A program made the translations under genes and the position numbers. Below the pieces are notes generated by a model. That model was not told the DNA's origin and did no database searches. It was given only the letters and a program-made list of their open reading frames with translations. This document shows positions 44,323-53,302 of a DNA stretch of 64,000 bases, in pieces. Each line of letters begins with the position of its first letter. Position 1 is the stretch's first letter. This stretch comes from a virus. The DNA is taken from IMG/VR virus record IMGVR_UViG_3300042474_000251, positions 1 to 64,000 of that record. One strand, given 5' to 3'.

Positions 44323-44352
44323 CAAATATAATCAGTTTTTTATTTCTTCAAA
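44323..44352 (-). promoter_or_regulatory. Minus-strand promoter for the GroES-like gene
   Basis: On the minus strand TTTG (44352-44349), 18 bases, then TATATTTG (44330-44323). Geometry matches Bacteroidota promoters. The -33 element overlaps the 3' end of the DnaA-like gene. Confidence 0.6.
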
Positions 44353-44826
44353 CAATTTCTTTGTTTTATTATATATTTCTATTTCTTTTTTGTAGTACTC
44401 TGGATATGTATGCCAGTCTTCTACATTTCTAATAGCATGTATAATAGTTGCATGATGTTGATTACCAATTGTTTTTCCAATAAATTGTAGTGTTTTACCT
44501 TCTAGTCTAAGTATATGAATAATCACATACCTAGGTATAATGTAATCTCTTTTGCGGGACTTACTTAATATCTCTTTAGCGGATACACCTGTTACAGAAT
44601 GCAGTATATTACAAAGCAGGGGTATAACATTGTCTGTTAATTCCTTTTTAGGTGAGAGAGTAATACGTAGATGTAATAACTTTACTCCGTAATCTTTCTT
44701 TACCTTTTGTAATTCAGTACTGTGTTCTTCCTTGATCTTAATAAGTTGTTCCTCTTTTCTTCTAAGTGCTAATTTTAAATTATGCACCTGGATCTTTAAT
44801 GTTTCTTTTTCATTAAGGGTTGACAT
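44332..44826 (-). CDS. DnaA domain IV-like DNA-binding protein with coiled-coil
   Basis: Predicted protein of 164 residues. Residues about 5-55 form a charged coiled coil (LRRKEEQLIKIKEEHSTELQ). About 80-140 (VSAKEILSKSRKRDYIIPRY, then IGKTIGNQHHATIIHAIRNV) match the helix-turn-helix and HHAT-x-HA signature of DnaA domain IV. The AAA+ domain of DnaA is absent. It overlaps the upstream gene by 14 bases. Likely a sequence-specific DNA-binding protein recognising origin-like boxes; the target is unknown. Confidence 0.7.
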   Translation of the reverse strand: MSTLNEKETLKIQVHNLKLALRRKEEQLIKIKEEHSTELQKVKKDYGVKLLHLRITLSPKKELTDNVIPLLCNILHSVTGVSAKEILSKSRKRDYIIPRYVIIHILRLEGKTLQFIGKTIGNQHHATIIHAIRNVEDWHTYPEYYKKEIEIYNKTKKLFEEIKN

Positions 44827-45064
44827 AGATTTTTCTTAGTTTTTTCTCAATCTCTACTTCTATAGCTTCTGTACCAGGTGGTTTTACTTGCGGCCAAACT
44901 ACACTACAAGTAACAGATTGTTGTAGATGATCTATTCTAAGTGTGCATGAGAAAGGATAGGGTGTTAAATCTATCTCATCTTCCCATGCATCCTTAGTTA
45001 TGTAAGTACCATTGTGAATAAAGACCTCAGTCTTGTGAATCGGTTGTTTTTCTATATTAATCAT
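44813..45064 (-). CDS. Small protein of unknown function, translationally coupled to PolB
   Basis: Predicted protein of 83 residues from the ATG at 45064, which overlaps the PolB stop as ATGA; a longer upstream start would run into PolB. The C-terminal part is TCSVVWPQVKPPGTEAIEVE, then EKKLRKIY. No family is recognised. Coupling to PolB suggests a replication-linked job, which is an inference. Confidence 0.65.
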   Translation of the reverse strand: MINIEKQPIHKTEVFIHNGTYITKDAWEDEIDLTPYPFSCTLRIDHLQQSVTCSVVWPQVKPPGTEAIEVEIEKKLRKIYVNP

Positions 45065-47043
45065 AAGTTTAGTTCTAGTTGTTGGTAAGCTATCTTTTCT
45101 GGACATACATTCATAATTTCACGTATTGCATTGTTAATATAATAATCATAGTTGATATCATAACCATCCCAATCTTTTTTATCTAACTTATTCAATGTAG
45201 TCTGCAACCATCTACCTGATTCTACTTGTATGATTCTACCATCTCTGTGTTGTTTTAGTATCTTACAACCCTTATTAGAGATATAGTATCTCACTATTTT
45301 CTGTAATGGTTCTGTTATGAGCACACCCTTAATCATGCAGTTACTTGTAAATCTCCAATCACCTTTTGCTTTTATACCACCACAGAAGTCAACTATGCTT
45401 TTAGATTCCAGAATAGTCTTATCTACCGGGGTATTAAATACAAAGTAATTATAGAGCGCCTTTCTGATGATTAAGAAAGATTTATTCTTATGTAATGCTA
45501 AATGGTGAAACTCAAATCTACCTTTACACTTTACCGGAGAATAACCATTATCAGTATAAACATAATAGGGCTCATCTTCTTTAAGACTAATTAGAGTCTC
45601 TTGATCTGCTTCCCTGTGGGTATTTATACCAATGTAATTGTTTACATCACCAATAATCATCTTCTGATACTGGTCATGTTCTAGTGCTAGCTGAGTGATT
45701 GTTTCCCATTCAGAACATATCTCAAGATATTTTGCTTTATGTTCTTCAGGTATCATCATCTCTAGACCATCTGTATTCTGCATGATGGGAATAGAACCGG
45801 GTATACCCTCTGCTATCATCTCATAAAGCATACATAGACTTAGCTGACCATTAATAGTAATACGCATGGTAAACTCAGGATCATACAGAAAGCTATTCTT
45901 ATCATTGCTAAGGCCATAAGTACTATTCAAGATGATCTTGTATACATAGTTCTTTGGATCTTTCTTAGGGATCTTCTTACGCTCTGTAAAGAACCACTCA
46001 TACTGCTCACAGAATTCTTCTTTAGGAAGATGAGCTGGGGCCCATTTATTCTTAATAGCTAGGTTAGGATAATAACTTACAACATCTGATGACATTATTA
46101 TCATACCATTCTTGGCTTCAAAGATTCCGGAACGTGCACCATGTAAACCGCCTAGACCAAAGTCAGTTTGCATACCTTTATAAGTTACACTATGAGCAAA
46201 CCCGCCTTTAGTTTCTTTAGGGTCTAACTCAATAGTTCTAAACTTATCTAGCAGCGCCTGCAACTCTGGTGTTTTAAACTTCACATAGTCTAGAATGATA
46301 TCATTTACTTTGATAAGAGTTCTGTTAGTTCTAAGACCGTTGAGCTCATAACTACTAATCCCGGTAGCTTTAGATAAGAAATACTTAAATAGTTCTTTAG
46401 ATATCCTTGGCTCACTAGCACTGTACAGGTTAATACCATATTCTTTTGTAAGTACACCACGTAAAGCAATCTGAGATTTACTATACTCCATTATCTTCTT
46501 GGTGAACTTTACATCATTTCTACAGTAGCTTAGTACCATCTCTTGTTTTTCAATAGTATCTATGCTATCACTATGATGTATGGGCATCTCCTCTACATTG
46601 TGCCAATCTAATGTGTACTCCAACCATTTAAGGCTAGAGCTTTTAGCCGGATTGTCCCAGTGATTAAGTTTAAATAAATCTATCTGGTTAATCTTTAATT
46701 GTTTGTGACTATACAAAGCAAACTCGCCATTATTCTTTCTATAGATAATATCTTGCGCTACTTTATATAGTTTATCTGTAATTTGTGCAGAATCTAGTGC
46801 AATAAGTTCTTGAGCATGATCAATGATGTACTGTATTACTTGTGCATCAAAGTCAAGACCATTAAAACTGATATGCCATTCCTCACTTTTAATGTTCTCA
46901 TTAATAAAATCTACTAGTTTTTTAATCTGATTCTCTTTAAAGGATATTACAAATTCTGTTACAGACTCTTCTTTATAGTGCTCAAATACAGCACAGAAGA
47001 AATCTGACATAGTTTCTATATCCATTACCCAATGTCTTTTCAT
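45061..47043 (-). CDS. Family B DNA polymerase
   Basis: Predicted protein of 660 residues. The 3'-5' exonuclease motifs are D8-I-E10, NGLDFD near 61-66 and YCRND (173-177). The polymerase motifs are SDVVSYYPNL (motif A, D320), KIILNSTYGLSND (motif B, K369 and N373) and QNTDGLEM (motif C, T424-D425). A GGLHGA segment near 298 lies between the exonuclease and palm. The order fits a compact family B replicative polymerase, as found in some crAss-like phages; no TPR insertion is obvious. A strong terminator precedes the gene by about 9 bases, so expression may depend on read-through. Genes for primase, helicase and SSB-like protein lie upstream on the same strand. Confidence 0.88.
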   Translation of the reverse strand: MKRHWVMDIETMSDFFCAVFEHYKEESVTEFVISFKENQIKKLVDFINENIKSEEWHISFNGLDFDAQVIQYIIDHAQELIALDSAQITDKLYKVAQDIIYRKNNGEFALYSHKQLKINQIDLFKLNHWDNPAKSSSLKWLEYTLDWHNVEEMPIHHSDSIDTIEKQEMVLSYCRNDVKFTKKIMEYSKSQIALRGVLTKEYGINLYSASEPRISKELFKYFLSKATGISSYELNGLRTNRTLIKVNDIILDYVKFKTPELQALLDKFRTIELDPKETKGGFAHSVTYKGMQTDFGLGGLHGARSGIFEAKNGMIIMSSDVVSYYPNLAIKNKWAPAHLPKEEFCEQYEWFFTERKKIPKKDPKNYVYKIILNSTYGLSNDKNSFLYDPEFTMRITINGQLSLCMLYEMIAEGIPGSIPIMQNTDGLEMMIPEEHKAKYLEICSEWETITQLALEHDQYQKMIIGDVNNYIGINTHREADQETLISLKEDEPYYVYTDNGYSPVKCKGRFEFHHLALHKNKSFLIIRKALYNYFVFNTPVDKTILESKSIVDFCGGIKAKGDWRFTSNCMIKGVLITEPLQKIVRYYISNKGCKILKQHRDGRIIQVESGRWLQTTLNKLDKKDWDGYDINYDYYINNAIREIMNVCPEKIAYQQLELNL

Positions 47044-47057
47044 AGTTTTAGAAAAAA

Positions 47058-47081
47058 AAGGGGGACTATTACATCCCCCTT
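47058..47081 (-). terminator. Intrinsic terminator just before PolB
   Basis: AAGGGGGA (47058-47065) pairs perfectly with TCCCCCTT (47074-47081). On the minus strand the stem is followed by a run of eight T. It ends the transcript of the gene stopping at 47114, and lies within 10 bases of the PolB ATG at 47043. Confidence 0.8.
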
Positions 47082-47113
47082 AATTGTTGGTTTATATGGC
47101 AATCCTCAAGACC

Positions 47114-47506
47114 CTATACTTGAGTTGGACCCGTGATTCCTACTGATTCTTTTTCCAAGATACTAAAGTTAAAAGTATCATGATTCATTGCAAATTTAGC
47201 AATGATATCTAAGATCTCTTCTTTCTTATGTATATAATACTCTTGGAAAGACTCAACCAGTCTTCTCTCTTCCGCGTAACTTTTCTCTGGATTCTTTCTA
47301 TTCTTAGTAAATACTACATCACCTTTATCATCCATTCTAGGAATCATATGGTAAGCATCTTTAATAATTTTTGAGATGATAACCAACATGCTTGCTTCTG
47401 GATCATAAATCATTTCTACATAAGGACAAGTTTCTACTAAAGGTATAACTTTAAAACTCTCCTGACCGTTCCATACGGAACTAATACATAACATACTATC
47501 TTTCAT
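47114..47506 (-). CDS. Conserved-type phage protein of unknown function
   Basis: Predicted protein of 130 residues starting at the ATG at 47506 (a GTG lies 6 bases earlier). A hydrophobic-alternating N-terminal half (LCISSVWNGQESFKVIPL, ASMLVIISKIIKDAYHM) precedes a charged C-terminal half (SYAEERRLVESFQEYYIHKK). No domain is recognised. It lies 9 bases after the preceding gene and is followed by an intrinsic terminator. Confidence 0.7.
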   Translation of the reverse strand: MKDSMLCISSVWNGQESFKVIPLVETCPYVEMIYDPEASMLVIISKIIKDAYHMIPRMDDKGDVVFTKNRKNPEKSYAEERRLVESFQEYYIHKKEEILDIIAKFAMNHDTFNFSILEKESVGITGPTQV

Positions 47507-47515
47507 ATACACAAA

Positions 47516-48076
47516 TCAAATAATTAAATCTTTCATTTCCAAATTCTCTACAGGTATTTTAAGTGTTTCTTTTTCAGCGTTATAAGGAGCACATAATTCT
47601 CCAACGCCTTTTAGGATATTTACATTGACTCCTAACAGCTCTGCATAGATATCAAAATAGTCTTCAGGGTATAGATAGCTCATCACGTACTCATAAGTAC
47701 TAGAGTCTTTACCATAGAATCTTTCAATCTCATCTTTTGCAGCATCAGACAGTTGAGAATATTTACCCTTTACAAATTTATCCCAGTCATAAGCTCGGTC
47801 ATCAAATGTAAAAATATAAATACCCTTGTTATCTGTAGTCTGTCTAAACTCACAGAACTTATCATTACCAAACAACTTAACCCTCTCAAAGATTTGATAG
47901 TCTTCATTATCTTGTATATCATAAACGCAAATAAGTTTTCTATCAGTAGGAGATACAATCTCTTCCCATGCAATGTAAGTCTGTATGGGTTTGATATGAC
48001 TGCCTCTTCTAATGTTTAGTGCCGGGTATAAGAATATCCGGGATTTCTGTGTGTACTTGTCATGTAATTTTTTCAT
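47516..48076 (-). CDS. Protein of unknown function in the replication operon
   Basis: Predicted protein of 186 residues, rich in Tyr and acidic residues (EWD, DDRAYDWDKF, YLYPEDYFDIY). No motifs I can name. Its ATG overlaps the stop of the upstream exonuclease gene by 4 bases (ATGA), so the two are translationally coupled and may act together in recombination. Confidence 0.7.
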   Translation of the reverse strand: MKKLHDKYTQKSRIFLYPALNIRRGSHIKPIQTYIAWEEIVSPTDRKLICVYDIQDNEDYQIFERVKLFGNDKFCEFRQTTDNKGIYIFTFDDRAYDWDKFVKGKYSQLSDAAKDEIERFYGKDSSTYEYVMSYLYPEDYFDIYAELLGVNVNILKGVGELCAPYNAEKETLKIPVENLEMKDLII

Positions 48077-49047
48077 AGTATTATTTTGTTTACAATATAC
48101 TCATAAGGTAGAGAATAATCTCTATTTTCATAGTGATAATGTGCTTCATTTAGCGCTTTTCTAAATCTTTCATTCCAGTCATCCAGTGTTAACTGAGAAA
48201 CAGGAAAGCAATAAATCTGCTCATACTTGTCTACCACCACAAAAGAATACTCGTAAGTGTAATCAAGTTTTAAGAAGTGACATTTAGCTAGTAGTACATA
48301 CATTGCTGCCTGCATCCAATAGTTGTAGTACTCTACACTCTCTTTGAATTCAGGGATTGTCTTACTAGTAGTCTTAACGTCTGCTATCTTAATTACTTTG
48401 TTTACATCATCTACAATTACACTGTCAAGAATACCCTTGATACCAAACTTGTAGTCAACTAGATCACAAGCTGCTGGTAACTCTCTATGAAACTTAACAT
48501 CATCAAACTCTGTAATATCTAGACCCAAATGATATCTAACTTCCGGATTAGCTTTAAACTTAGTTACTACCCGTAAGCATTTATCATATGTGCTCTGATC
48601 AATTACAGATTTACCAATACTATTTATAAGATCAGTAAGATAGTCAGTAGTAATTGGTGTAATTACCTTGGCTAGTCTTTGCTCATCCGTTTTTAGTGTC
48701 TGGTAAAGGTTCTTTTCTATTAAAATGTTTAAGATTTCATCTTGAAAGTTAGACAAATCACTACATTCAGGGTGCTCTCTAAATATTTTATCTACAATAT
48801 CCTTAAGATTATCTGAAGGAAGTTTACTTTTAGCTACATAGAATTGATTATCATACTCATCCGGTTGTAGTAGAAGGCAGTGAATTAACCTGCCCTCTAC
48901 TAAATGTGCACCAACCGATTCTTCCTTTTGTTGGAGGATGTAATGAGTGAAGAACAATCTAGGACTAAACCTTAGTTTGCTTAGTCCTGAGTAACTAATG
49001 TAATACTTAGTTTTATAAAACTGTTCTATTAACTCTTGATCTGTCAT
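48073..49047 (-). CDS. PD-(D/E)XK exonuclease (Cas4/RecB-type family)
   Basis: Predicted protein of 324 residues. SYSGLSKLRFSPRLFFTHYI and VGAHLVEGRLIHCLLLQPDE form the N-terminal helix and first active-site region typical of RecE/Cas4-like nucleases. GIKGILDSVIV followed by KIADVKTTSKT is the D...D-x-K core. YNYWMQAAMYVLLAK matches the Q-x(3)-Y motif. Likely a 5'-3' or ssDNA exonuclease for recombination or host DNA use. It is coupled by ATGA to its neighbours on both sides. An iron-sulfur Cys cluster is not evident. Confidence 0.8.
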   Translation of the reverse strand: MTDQELIEQFYKTKYYISYSGLSKLRFSPRLFFTHYILQQKEESVGAHLVEGRLIHCLLLQPDEYDNQFYVAKSKLPSDNLKDIVDKIFREHPECSDLSNFQDEILNILIEKNLYQTLKTDEQRLAKVITPITTDYLTDLINSIGKSVIDQSTYDKCLRVVTKFKANPEVRYHLGLDITEFDDVKFHRELPAACDLVDYKFGIKGILDSVIVDDVNKVIKIADVKTTSKTIPEFKESVEYYNYWMQAAMYVLLAKCHFLKLDYTYEYSFVVVDKYEQIYCFPVSQLTLDDWNERFRKALNEAHYHYENRDYSLPYEYIVNKIIL

Positions 49048-50105
49048 TCTACTATTTTTTCTTTGTATGTTTCATTCATTTGAATTGCACTTATAGTGAA
49101 GATATTATTTTCACCATATGTTTTTACATGCTTTAGAATATCCTCTTTAAACTCAGACAGGTATTCTCTTTTAAGTTTACCACCATCTGCTAATCTACGA
49201 ACAATATCTATAATATCACCACTGTAATAGTTAGGATCAATATCCCAGTGTATAGTCATGTACTGTCTAAATGCTTTATAGTTTACATGGTTTGTACCGG
49301 GCATATTACGTAGATTAAATCTAGATATCAACTTCAAGATATATACCATAGACTGATCATAGTCACAGTTACATAGTAACTCCAAGGCAATTTCCTGATT
49401 CTGATTTGAACTAAACATACTTACTAATCTTGTATAAGATTCAGAGTTAAGTGGTTGAGAACCATTACACTGTTTCATTACATCTTTATCAGAGATGATA
49501 ACTTTAGTATTAGCTAGCAAGTCATTGATTAGTTGCTCATAAGCATCTTCTTTAAAGCGATAAGTATAAAAATGATTAGTTTCTAGACCATCTGTATTGC
49601 CAGATATAACACTATTATAGACATGATTGAGTCCTCTAAGTAATGACCAGTCTACAACAATATAACTACCTGTATCTGGATCATCTAGTTCAGGAGCACT
49701 AATATTATAAGTTTCAAACATTTGTTTTACACTATTAATAGGTATTCCCATCTCATTTCTTTTGTCTATCATTTCCTCTATAACCTGTTTCTTGTTAAAG
49801 ACTACTTTGGTTGCTTTACTTTGATTTCTTACTATATCAAAACCAATCTCTTTACCAGTTTCCCGTATTTTATACCGGGGGATGGTTACCCCCGGCATTA
49901 TAAATACTTTGTCACCAGCTACAAGACTTTGTGATGATGTATTTAATCCATCAAAGATTGTTGGATCTACAATATTAACGCTTTCTAACTTAAGAGACTC
50001 TAACAAGTCTTTATAGTTACTACTACTAAAACCATAAGGAGAATAAGTATCACCTACTTTCTTTTGAAACTTATTACCATCTATTCTTAAATACAAATTT
50101 TTCAT
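49044..50105 (-). CDS. Protein of unknown function, 353 aa
   Basis: Predicted protein of 353 residues. The N-terminus has KNLYLRIDGNKFQKKVGDTY. The centre has DTGSYIVVDWSLLRGLNHVY. A Cys pair (CNCDY) occurs near 245. No catalytic pattern is recognised. It is coupled by ATGA to the MoxR-like ATPase upstream and to the exonuclease downstream. The position suggests an adaptor between the ATPase/VWA pair and DNA processing, but this is inference. Confidence 0.7.
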   Translation of the reverse strand: MKNLYLRIDGNKFQKKVGDTYSPYGFSSSNYKDLLESLKLESVNIVDPTIFDGLNTSSQSLVAGDKVFIMPGVTIPRYKIRETGKEIGFDIVRNQSKATKVVFNKKQVIEEMIDKRNEMGIPINSVKQMFETYNISAPELDDPDTGSYIVVDWSLLRGLNHVYNSVISGNTDGLETNHFYTYRFKEDAYEQLINDLLANTKVIISDKDVMKQCNGSQPLNSESYTRLVSMFSSNQNQEIALELLCNCDYDQSMVYILKLISRFNLRNMPGTNHVNYKAFRQYMTIHWDIDPNYYSGDIIDIVRRLADGGKLKREYLSEFKEDILKHVKTYGENNIFTISAIQMNETYKEKIVE

Positions 50106-51283
50106 CGGATTGTGTACTCCATAACTTTATCGTTCAACATAAGCTTTTGAAATTTTTGCTTGTTACCATTAATAAGATTTCTTACAATCATATACTTAAG
50201 GTCAATAGCAAATATCTCATCCACCACTAATTTCTCAAAACGTTTGATTACTTCACTCTTCATAGGATTTGTTTTGAAGTGTGCCAAGGCAAAGTTTACA
50301 ATCCTAGTACTCATAATACTAGCAATGTCTGCCCGGTAATCGTCACCTCTACCAACTGTAGACTTCAAAGTGCCTATGATATAATCCTCATTGTCATGTA
50401 AGATAATGTCTTTAGGAGACATCAACTGGTCCAGTTTGTTATTGATAAACAAAGTAAACAAGCTAGTCATGTCTGCACCAACAGAACCTTCACCAATCAT
50501 TTGGATCATAGGTAGGTTATCTTCAAACTTCTCAAAGCTAGAGATAGCATTAAAGAATGTAGTAATTGCACGTGGGTTAGTAGACTCAGTAACAACTTCA
50601 GGATGCTTCAAGATGAAGTTAATACATCTACCATCCATAGCTGTTTCTTCTGCCCACTGTGCCCAACAGTCTACATCAAACTTTAAGTCACAAGAAATAA
50701 AGCGAGTAGTTTGTGCTACGTCCATACTATTTACGTGATAATCACCACCATCAGGGTTAGTAGTTAGGATGATAGTCCAGTCTTTAGGTAACTTCCATGA
50801 GATATACTCTTGAGTGTTAATCAAATCCATACAAGCCTGAATCATTCTAGGATCTGCACGAGTGTAATCATCTAATAATAAGATACCAGACTCACCTTTA
50901 CCAGAAATCCATTCAGGTGCACAATAAGCAGTGCGCCTTGCACCGGTTAGTTTAAACCCGGCCTTAACTGCTAGCTCAGCTTCCATCTCAGTTACCCACT
51001 TAGTCTTAAGACCATCAGGAGTATCTTTACCAATCTGAAATTCCTTAACTGGAAATCCTACTAGATCTGATAACTCTTCTATCATTGCAAGGTTAATTTT
51101 TACAAACTGCATACCCTCTTCTTTTGCAAGGTTAGAGACAATTGTAGTTTTACCAAGACCTGCATTACCTACTACATTCAAAGCTGTTGGTACTTTACCT
51201 TGACCTTGAATGAATCTGTTGTTGTTAATTACGTGCTTAATGAAATCTTTTAATTCAGCGCTGTTTAATTTTACTTGTGCCAT
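50102..51283 (-). CDS. MoxR-type AAA+ ATPase
   Basis: Predicted protein of 393 residues. Walker A is GNAGLGKTT (about 37-45), Walker B is GILLLDDYTRAD, and a sensor-1 region TIILTTNPDGGDYHVN follows, then a TRFISCDL segment. The order fits MoxR/dynein-like AAA+ ATPases (AAA_5). Such ATPases work with VWA-domain partners, and the next gene upstream encodes one. The pair may remodel a protein complex or act on metal or protein cofactors. The substrate is unknown. Confidence 0.82.
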   Translation of the reverse strand: MAQVKLNSAELKDFIKHVINNNRFIQGQGKVPTALNVVGNAGLGKTTIVSNLAKEEGMQFVKINLAMIEELSDLVGFPVKEFQIGKDTPDGLKTKWVTEMEAELAVKAGFKLTGARRTAYCAPEWISGKGESGILLLDDYTRADPRMIQACMDLINTQEYISWKLPKDWTIILTTNPDGGDYHVNSMDVAQTTRFISCDLKFDVDCWAQWAEETAMDGRCINFILKHPEVVTESTNPRAITTFFNAISSFEKFEDNLPMIQMIGEGSVGADMTSLFTLFINNKLDQLMSPKDIILHDNEDYIIGTLKSTVGRGDDYRADIASIMSTRIVNFALAHFKTNPMKSEVIKRFEKLVVDEIFAIDLKYMIVRNLINGNKQKFQKLMLNDKVMEYTIR

Positions 51284-51296
51284 GTTTTTAGGGTTT

Positions 51297-52436
51297 TTAA
51301 TTTAATTGGATTTGGGGACCGGGTAGTTGCTCATTGATTTGGGCTTTTGAAGAAATAACCCAAAGCATTCTACCTCTTGGTGTAACTGTTGTATAACATT
51401 CACCATCTGTTAAATAAATAAGACATGTGTATCTTTTAGTATTCTTGTTATAATATTCTAGTACGGGATCAAACTCAGTACCTCCACGGCCTTTGACTTC
51501 TACATCCTTCTTAGGGTTATAACTCTCAACACTAGTAATCTCTGTATCACACTGTAATACTGTAATCTCTGTTCCGGTTTTATGCATGTGTTTAATTTCA
51601 TTGAAGAACTCTACAAGTTCATCATTGCTCACACTACCAGATGTATCTATTGCAACCAAGATATGTTTCTTGGGTTTAAATTTCATTCCGGGAGCATCCG
51701 GATATCTTTTGTTAATCTTCTTTCTAGATAACTTAGTCTCAACAATGTAAGAGTTACCAGCAAATCTTCTCAGATAAGCTTTCCAGTTAAATTTACTTGG
51801 AGTAACTGCAGTGATTCTTTTATAAATCTCACTAATTTCTCCAGGTAAATGACCTCTAGCTTTTAGACACTCTTCTGCTGCCTCTCTAAGTTGATACTCA
51901 GCTTGAGACTTAAGTAATTTCTTTTCGGAATCACTTAGGTTATCAAACTCTTCCCATGTAGGATGCATATCATCACCATTACCCATCATGTTTTGTACAT
52001 CTTCATCATCTTGATTCTTTTGTAGCATATCATAATAGTATTTAGTACCTGCTTTATAATCAAGTCCCAAGTTAGGAAATGAACTAGGTAGAATAGCACC
52101 GTCTGGAAGACAGCTTGGAGTAATATACTGATTAAGCTCACAGTCAGCAGCTATGTTAAATAACTTCTTGTCTGCAAACTCATCTCGTAAGTTAAGGTGA
52201 TCAAATACAATATGTAAAAGCTCATGCCACAATAGACCTTTCTTGTGGTCATGTGGTAGACTAGCCCAGAAATCTGAGTTAATCACAAGCTTATAATTAA
52301 TGTTGTGTTTGCTTACACCAGCAGTTGGAATTCTGTTATTCCATTCTTTGTTAAGACCTATCAAGAACATACCATAGAAGGGTTGTTCAAGCATAAGTTC
52401 TTTCCCGGCTAATGCCAGTTCTTCGTCTTTTCTCAT
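51297..52436 (-). CDS. VWA-domain protein with N-terminal HELLH metallopeptidase-like domain
   Basis: Predicted protein of 379 residues. HELLHIVFDH at 71-80 is a zinc site of the HExxHxxxxH type, as in DUF2201-type metallopeptidase-like domains. DTSGSVS (264-270) is a VWA MIDAS motif, with RGGTEFDPV and LTDGE later. The middle has a conserved acidic/Arg-rich section. It lies 13 bases before the MoxR-like gene, matching the known MoxR-VWA pairing. A putative protease joined to a VWA module is unusual in a phage. Confidence 0.8.
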   Translation of the reverse strand: MRKDEELALAGKELMLEQPFYGMFLIGLNKEWNNRIPTAGVSKHNINYKLVINSDFWASLPHDHKKGLLWHELLHIVFDHLNLRDEFADKKLFNIAADCELNQYITPSCLPDGAILPSSFPNLGLDYKAGTKYYYDMLQKNQDDEDVQNMMGNGDDMHPTWEEFDNLSDSEKKLLKSQAEYQLREAAEECLKARGHLPGEISEIYKRITAVTPSKFNWKAYLRRFAGNSYIVETKLSRKKINKRYPDAPGMKFKPKKHILVAIDTSGSVSNDELVEFFNEIKHMHKTGTEITVLQCDTEITSVESYNPKKDVEVKGRGGTEFDPVLEYYNKNTKRYTCLIYLTDGECYTTVTPRGRMLWVISSKAQINEQLPGPQIQLN

Positions 52437-52449
52437 AGTAAGTTTGGGT

Positions 52450-52710
52450 TTAAAGTTTTGTAATCTTATCCAGTTCCTCTAAAAACTGAAATGCTAATTC
52501 TTCTTCCTGATCTATAAATGAGCCTGTAACATTTCTCTTAGAGAAATAATCATTTACAATCTTGATCACATGAGAGTTCTTAGCTTTTGCCTCGTTTACA
52601 GATTTTTTAAGTTCTGGATTTACAAGTTCTCTAATAAACTGATACTGCACATTAAGTGCTTTAGCTAATATATAAGCCTTTCTAATTTCTTTTAAATCTG
52701 ATTCCTTCAC
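52450..52710 (-). CDS. Small protein of unknown function
   Basis: Predicted protein of 86 residues starting at a GTG at 52710, which overlaps the stop of the previous gene (GTGA). A TTG 27 bases earlier would extend it less plausibly. It is helical (KESDLKEIRKAYILAKALNV, EEELAFQFLEELDKI). No family is recognised. Confidence 0.6.
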   Translation of the reverse strand: MKESDLKEIRKAYILAKALNVQYQFIRELVNPELKKSVNEAKAKNSHVIKIVNDYFSKRNVTGSFIDQEEELAFQFLEELDKITKL

Positions 52711-52934
52711 ACAATCTCTGCTACAGGGTCTGTCCAACCATTTGCATCATTTACACCACTAACATAGGCTTCTGCTTCTTTCTTGGTATCAAATTCTTTA
52801 ATACCATAATCATAGTCTTCCTGCATTGATTCATGTTTATTACTAAACAATGCATCCCAACCATGAATGTCTACATAAAGAGCTGCAGCTTGACTAAAAG
52901 CGTACATTACCTTAATCTTCTTTTTTACTTCCAT
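52707..52934 (-). CDS. Small protein of unknown function
   Basis: Predicted protein of 75 residues with a Lys-rich N-terminus (VKKKIKVMYAFSQAA), then an acidic section (EDYDYGIKEFDTKKEAEAYV) that suggests a SPOR-like or ferredoxin-like fold, not proven. It overlaps the RusA-like gene by 10 bases and is coupled by GTGA to the next small gene. Confidence 0.6.
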   Translation of the reverse strand: MEVKKKIKVMYAFSQAAALYVDIHGWDALFSNKHESMQEDYDYGIKEFDTKKEAEAYVSGVNDANGWTDPVAEIV

Positions 52935-53302
52935 TTCTTTAGGATTTTAATTTCAACTCTTGGGTTTTTATTATCATACTCATAAGTAGCAAATACCGGC
53001 ACTAGTTCATCAGCGTTATCATCATCTATCCAATCATAGTTTACCATTGCATCTTGTACAGCTTGTGCTATGTTAATCAAGTCAAACTTATGTCTGCTCT
53101 TTCTATAGAACTTAAACTCTATATACAATGGTTTACCAAGATCTTTAGATTCTTTTCTAAACTGCTTGGCTTGTGCTTTCCAGTGCTCATCAGTAGCAAG
53201 TTTCCACTTTCTTGTTGCTGCACTTGCAATACTGTATCTGCCTGTCCATACTCTACCATTCTTACTAGATGGTGTGTTACCCGGTATGATAAATGTTGTC
53301 AT
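52925..53302 (-). CDS. RusA-like Holliday junction resolvase
   Basis: Predicted protein of 125 residues. IPGNTPSSKNGRVW and KFDLINIAQAVQDAMVNYDW followed by IDDDNAD give the RusA fold, with the conserved acidic cluster of the catalytic site. It cleaves four-way DNA junctions in replication and recombination. The start overlaps the primase end by 26 bases. It is short but of normal length for RusA. Confidence 0.8.
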   Translation of the reverse strand: MTTFIIPGNTPSSKNGRVWTGRYSIASAATRKWKLATDEHWKAQAKQFRKESKDLGKPLYIEFKFYRKSRHKFDLINIAQAVQDAMVNYDWIDDDNADELVPVFATYEYDNKNPRVEIKILKKWK

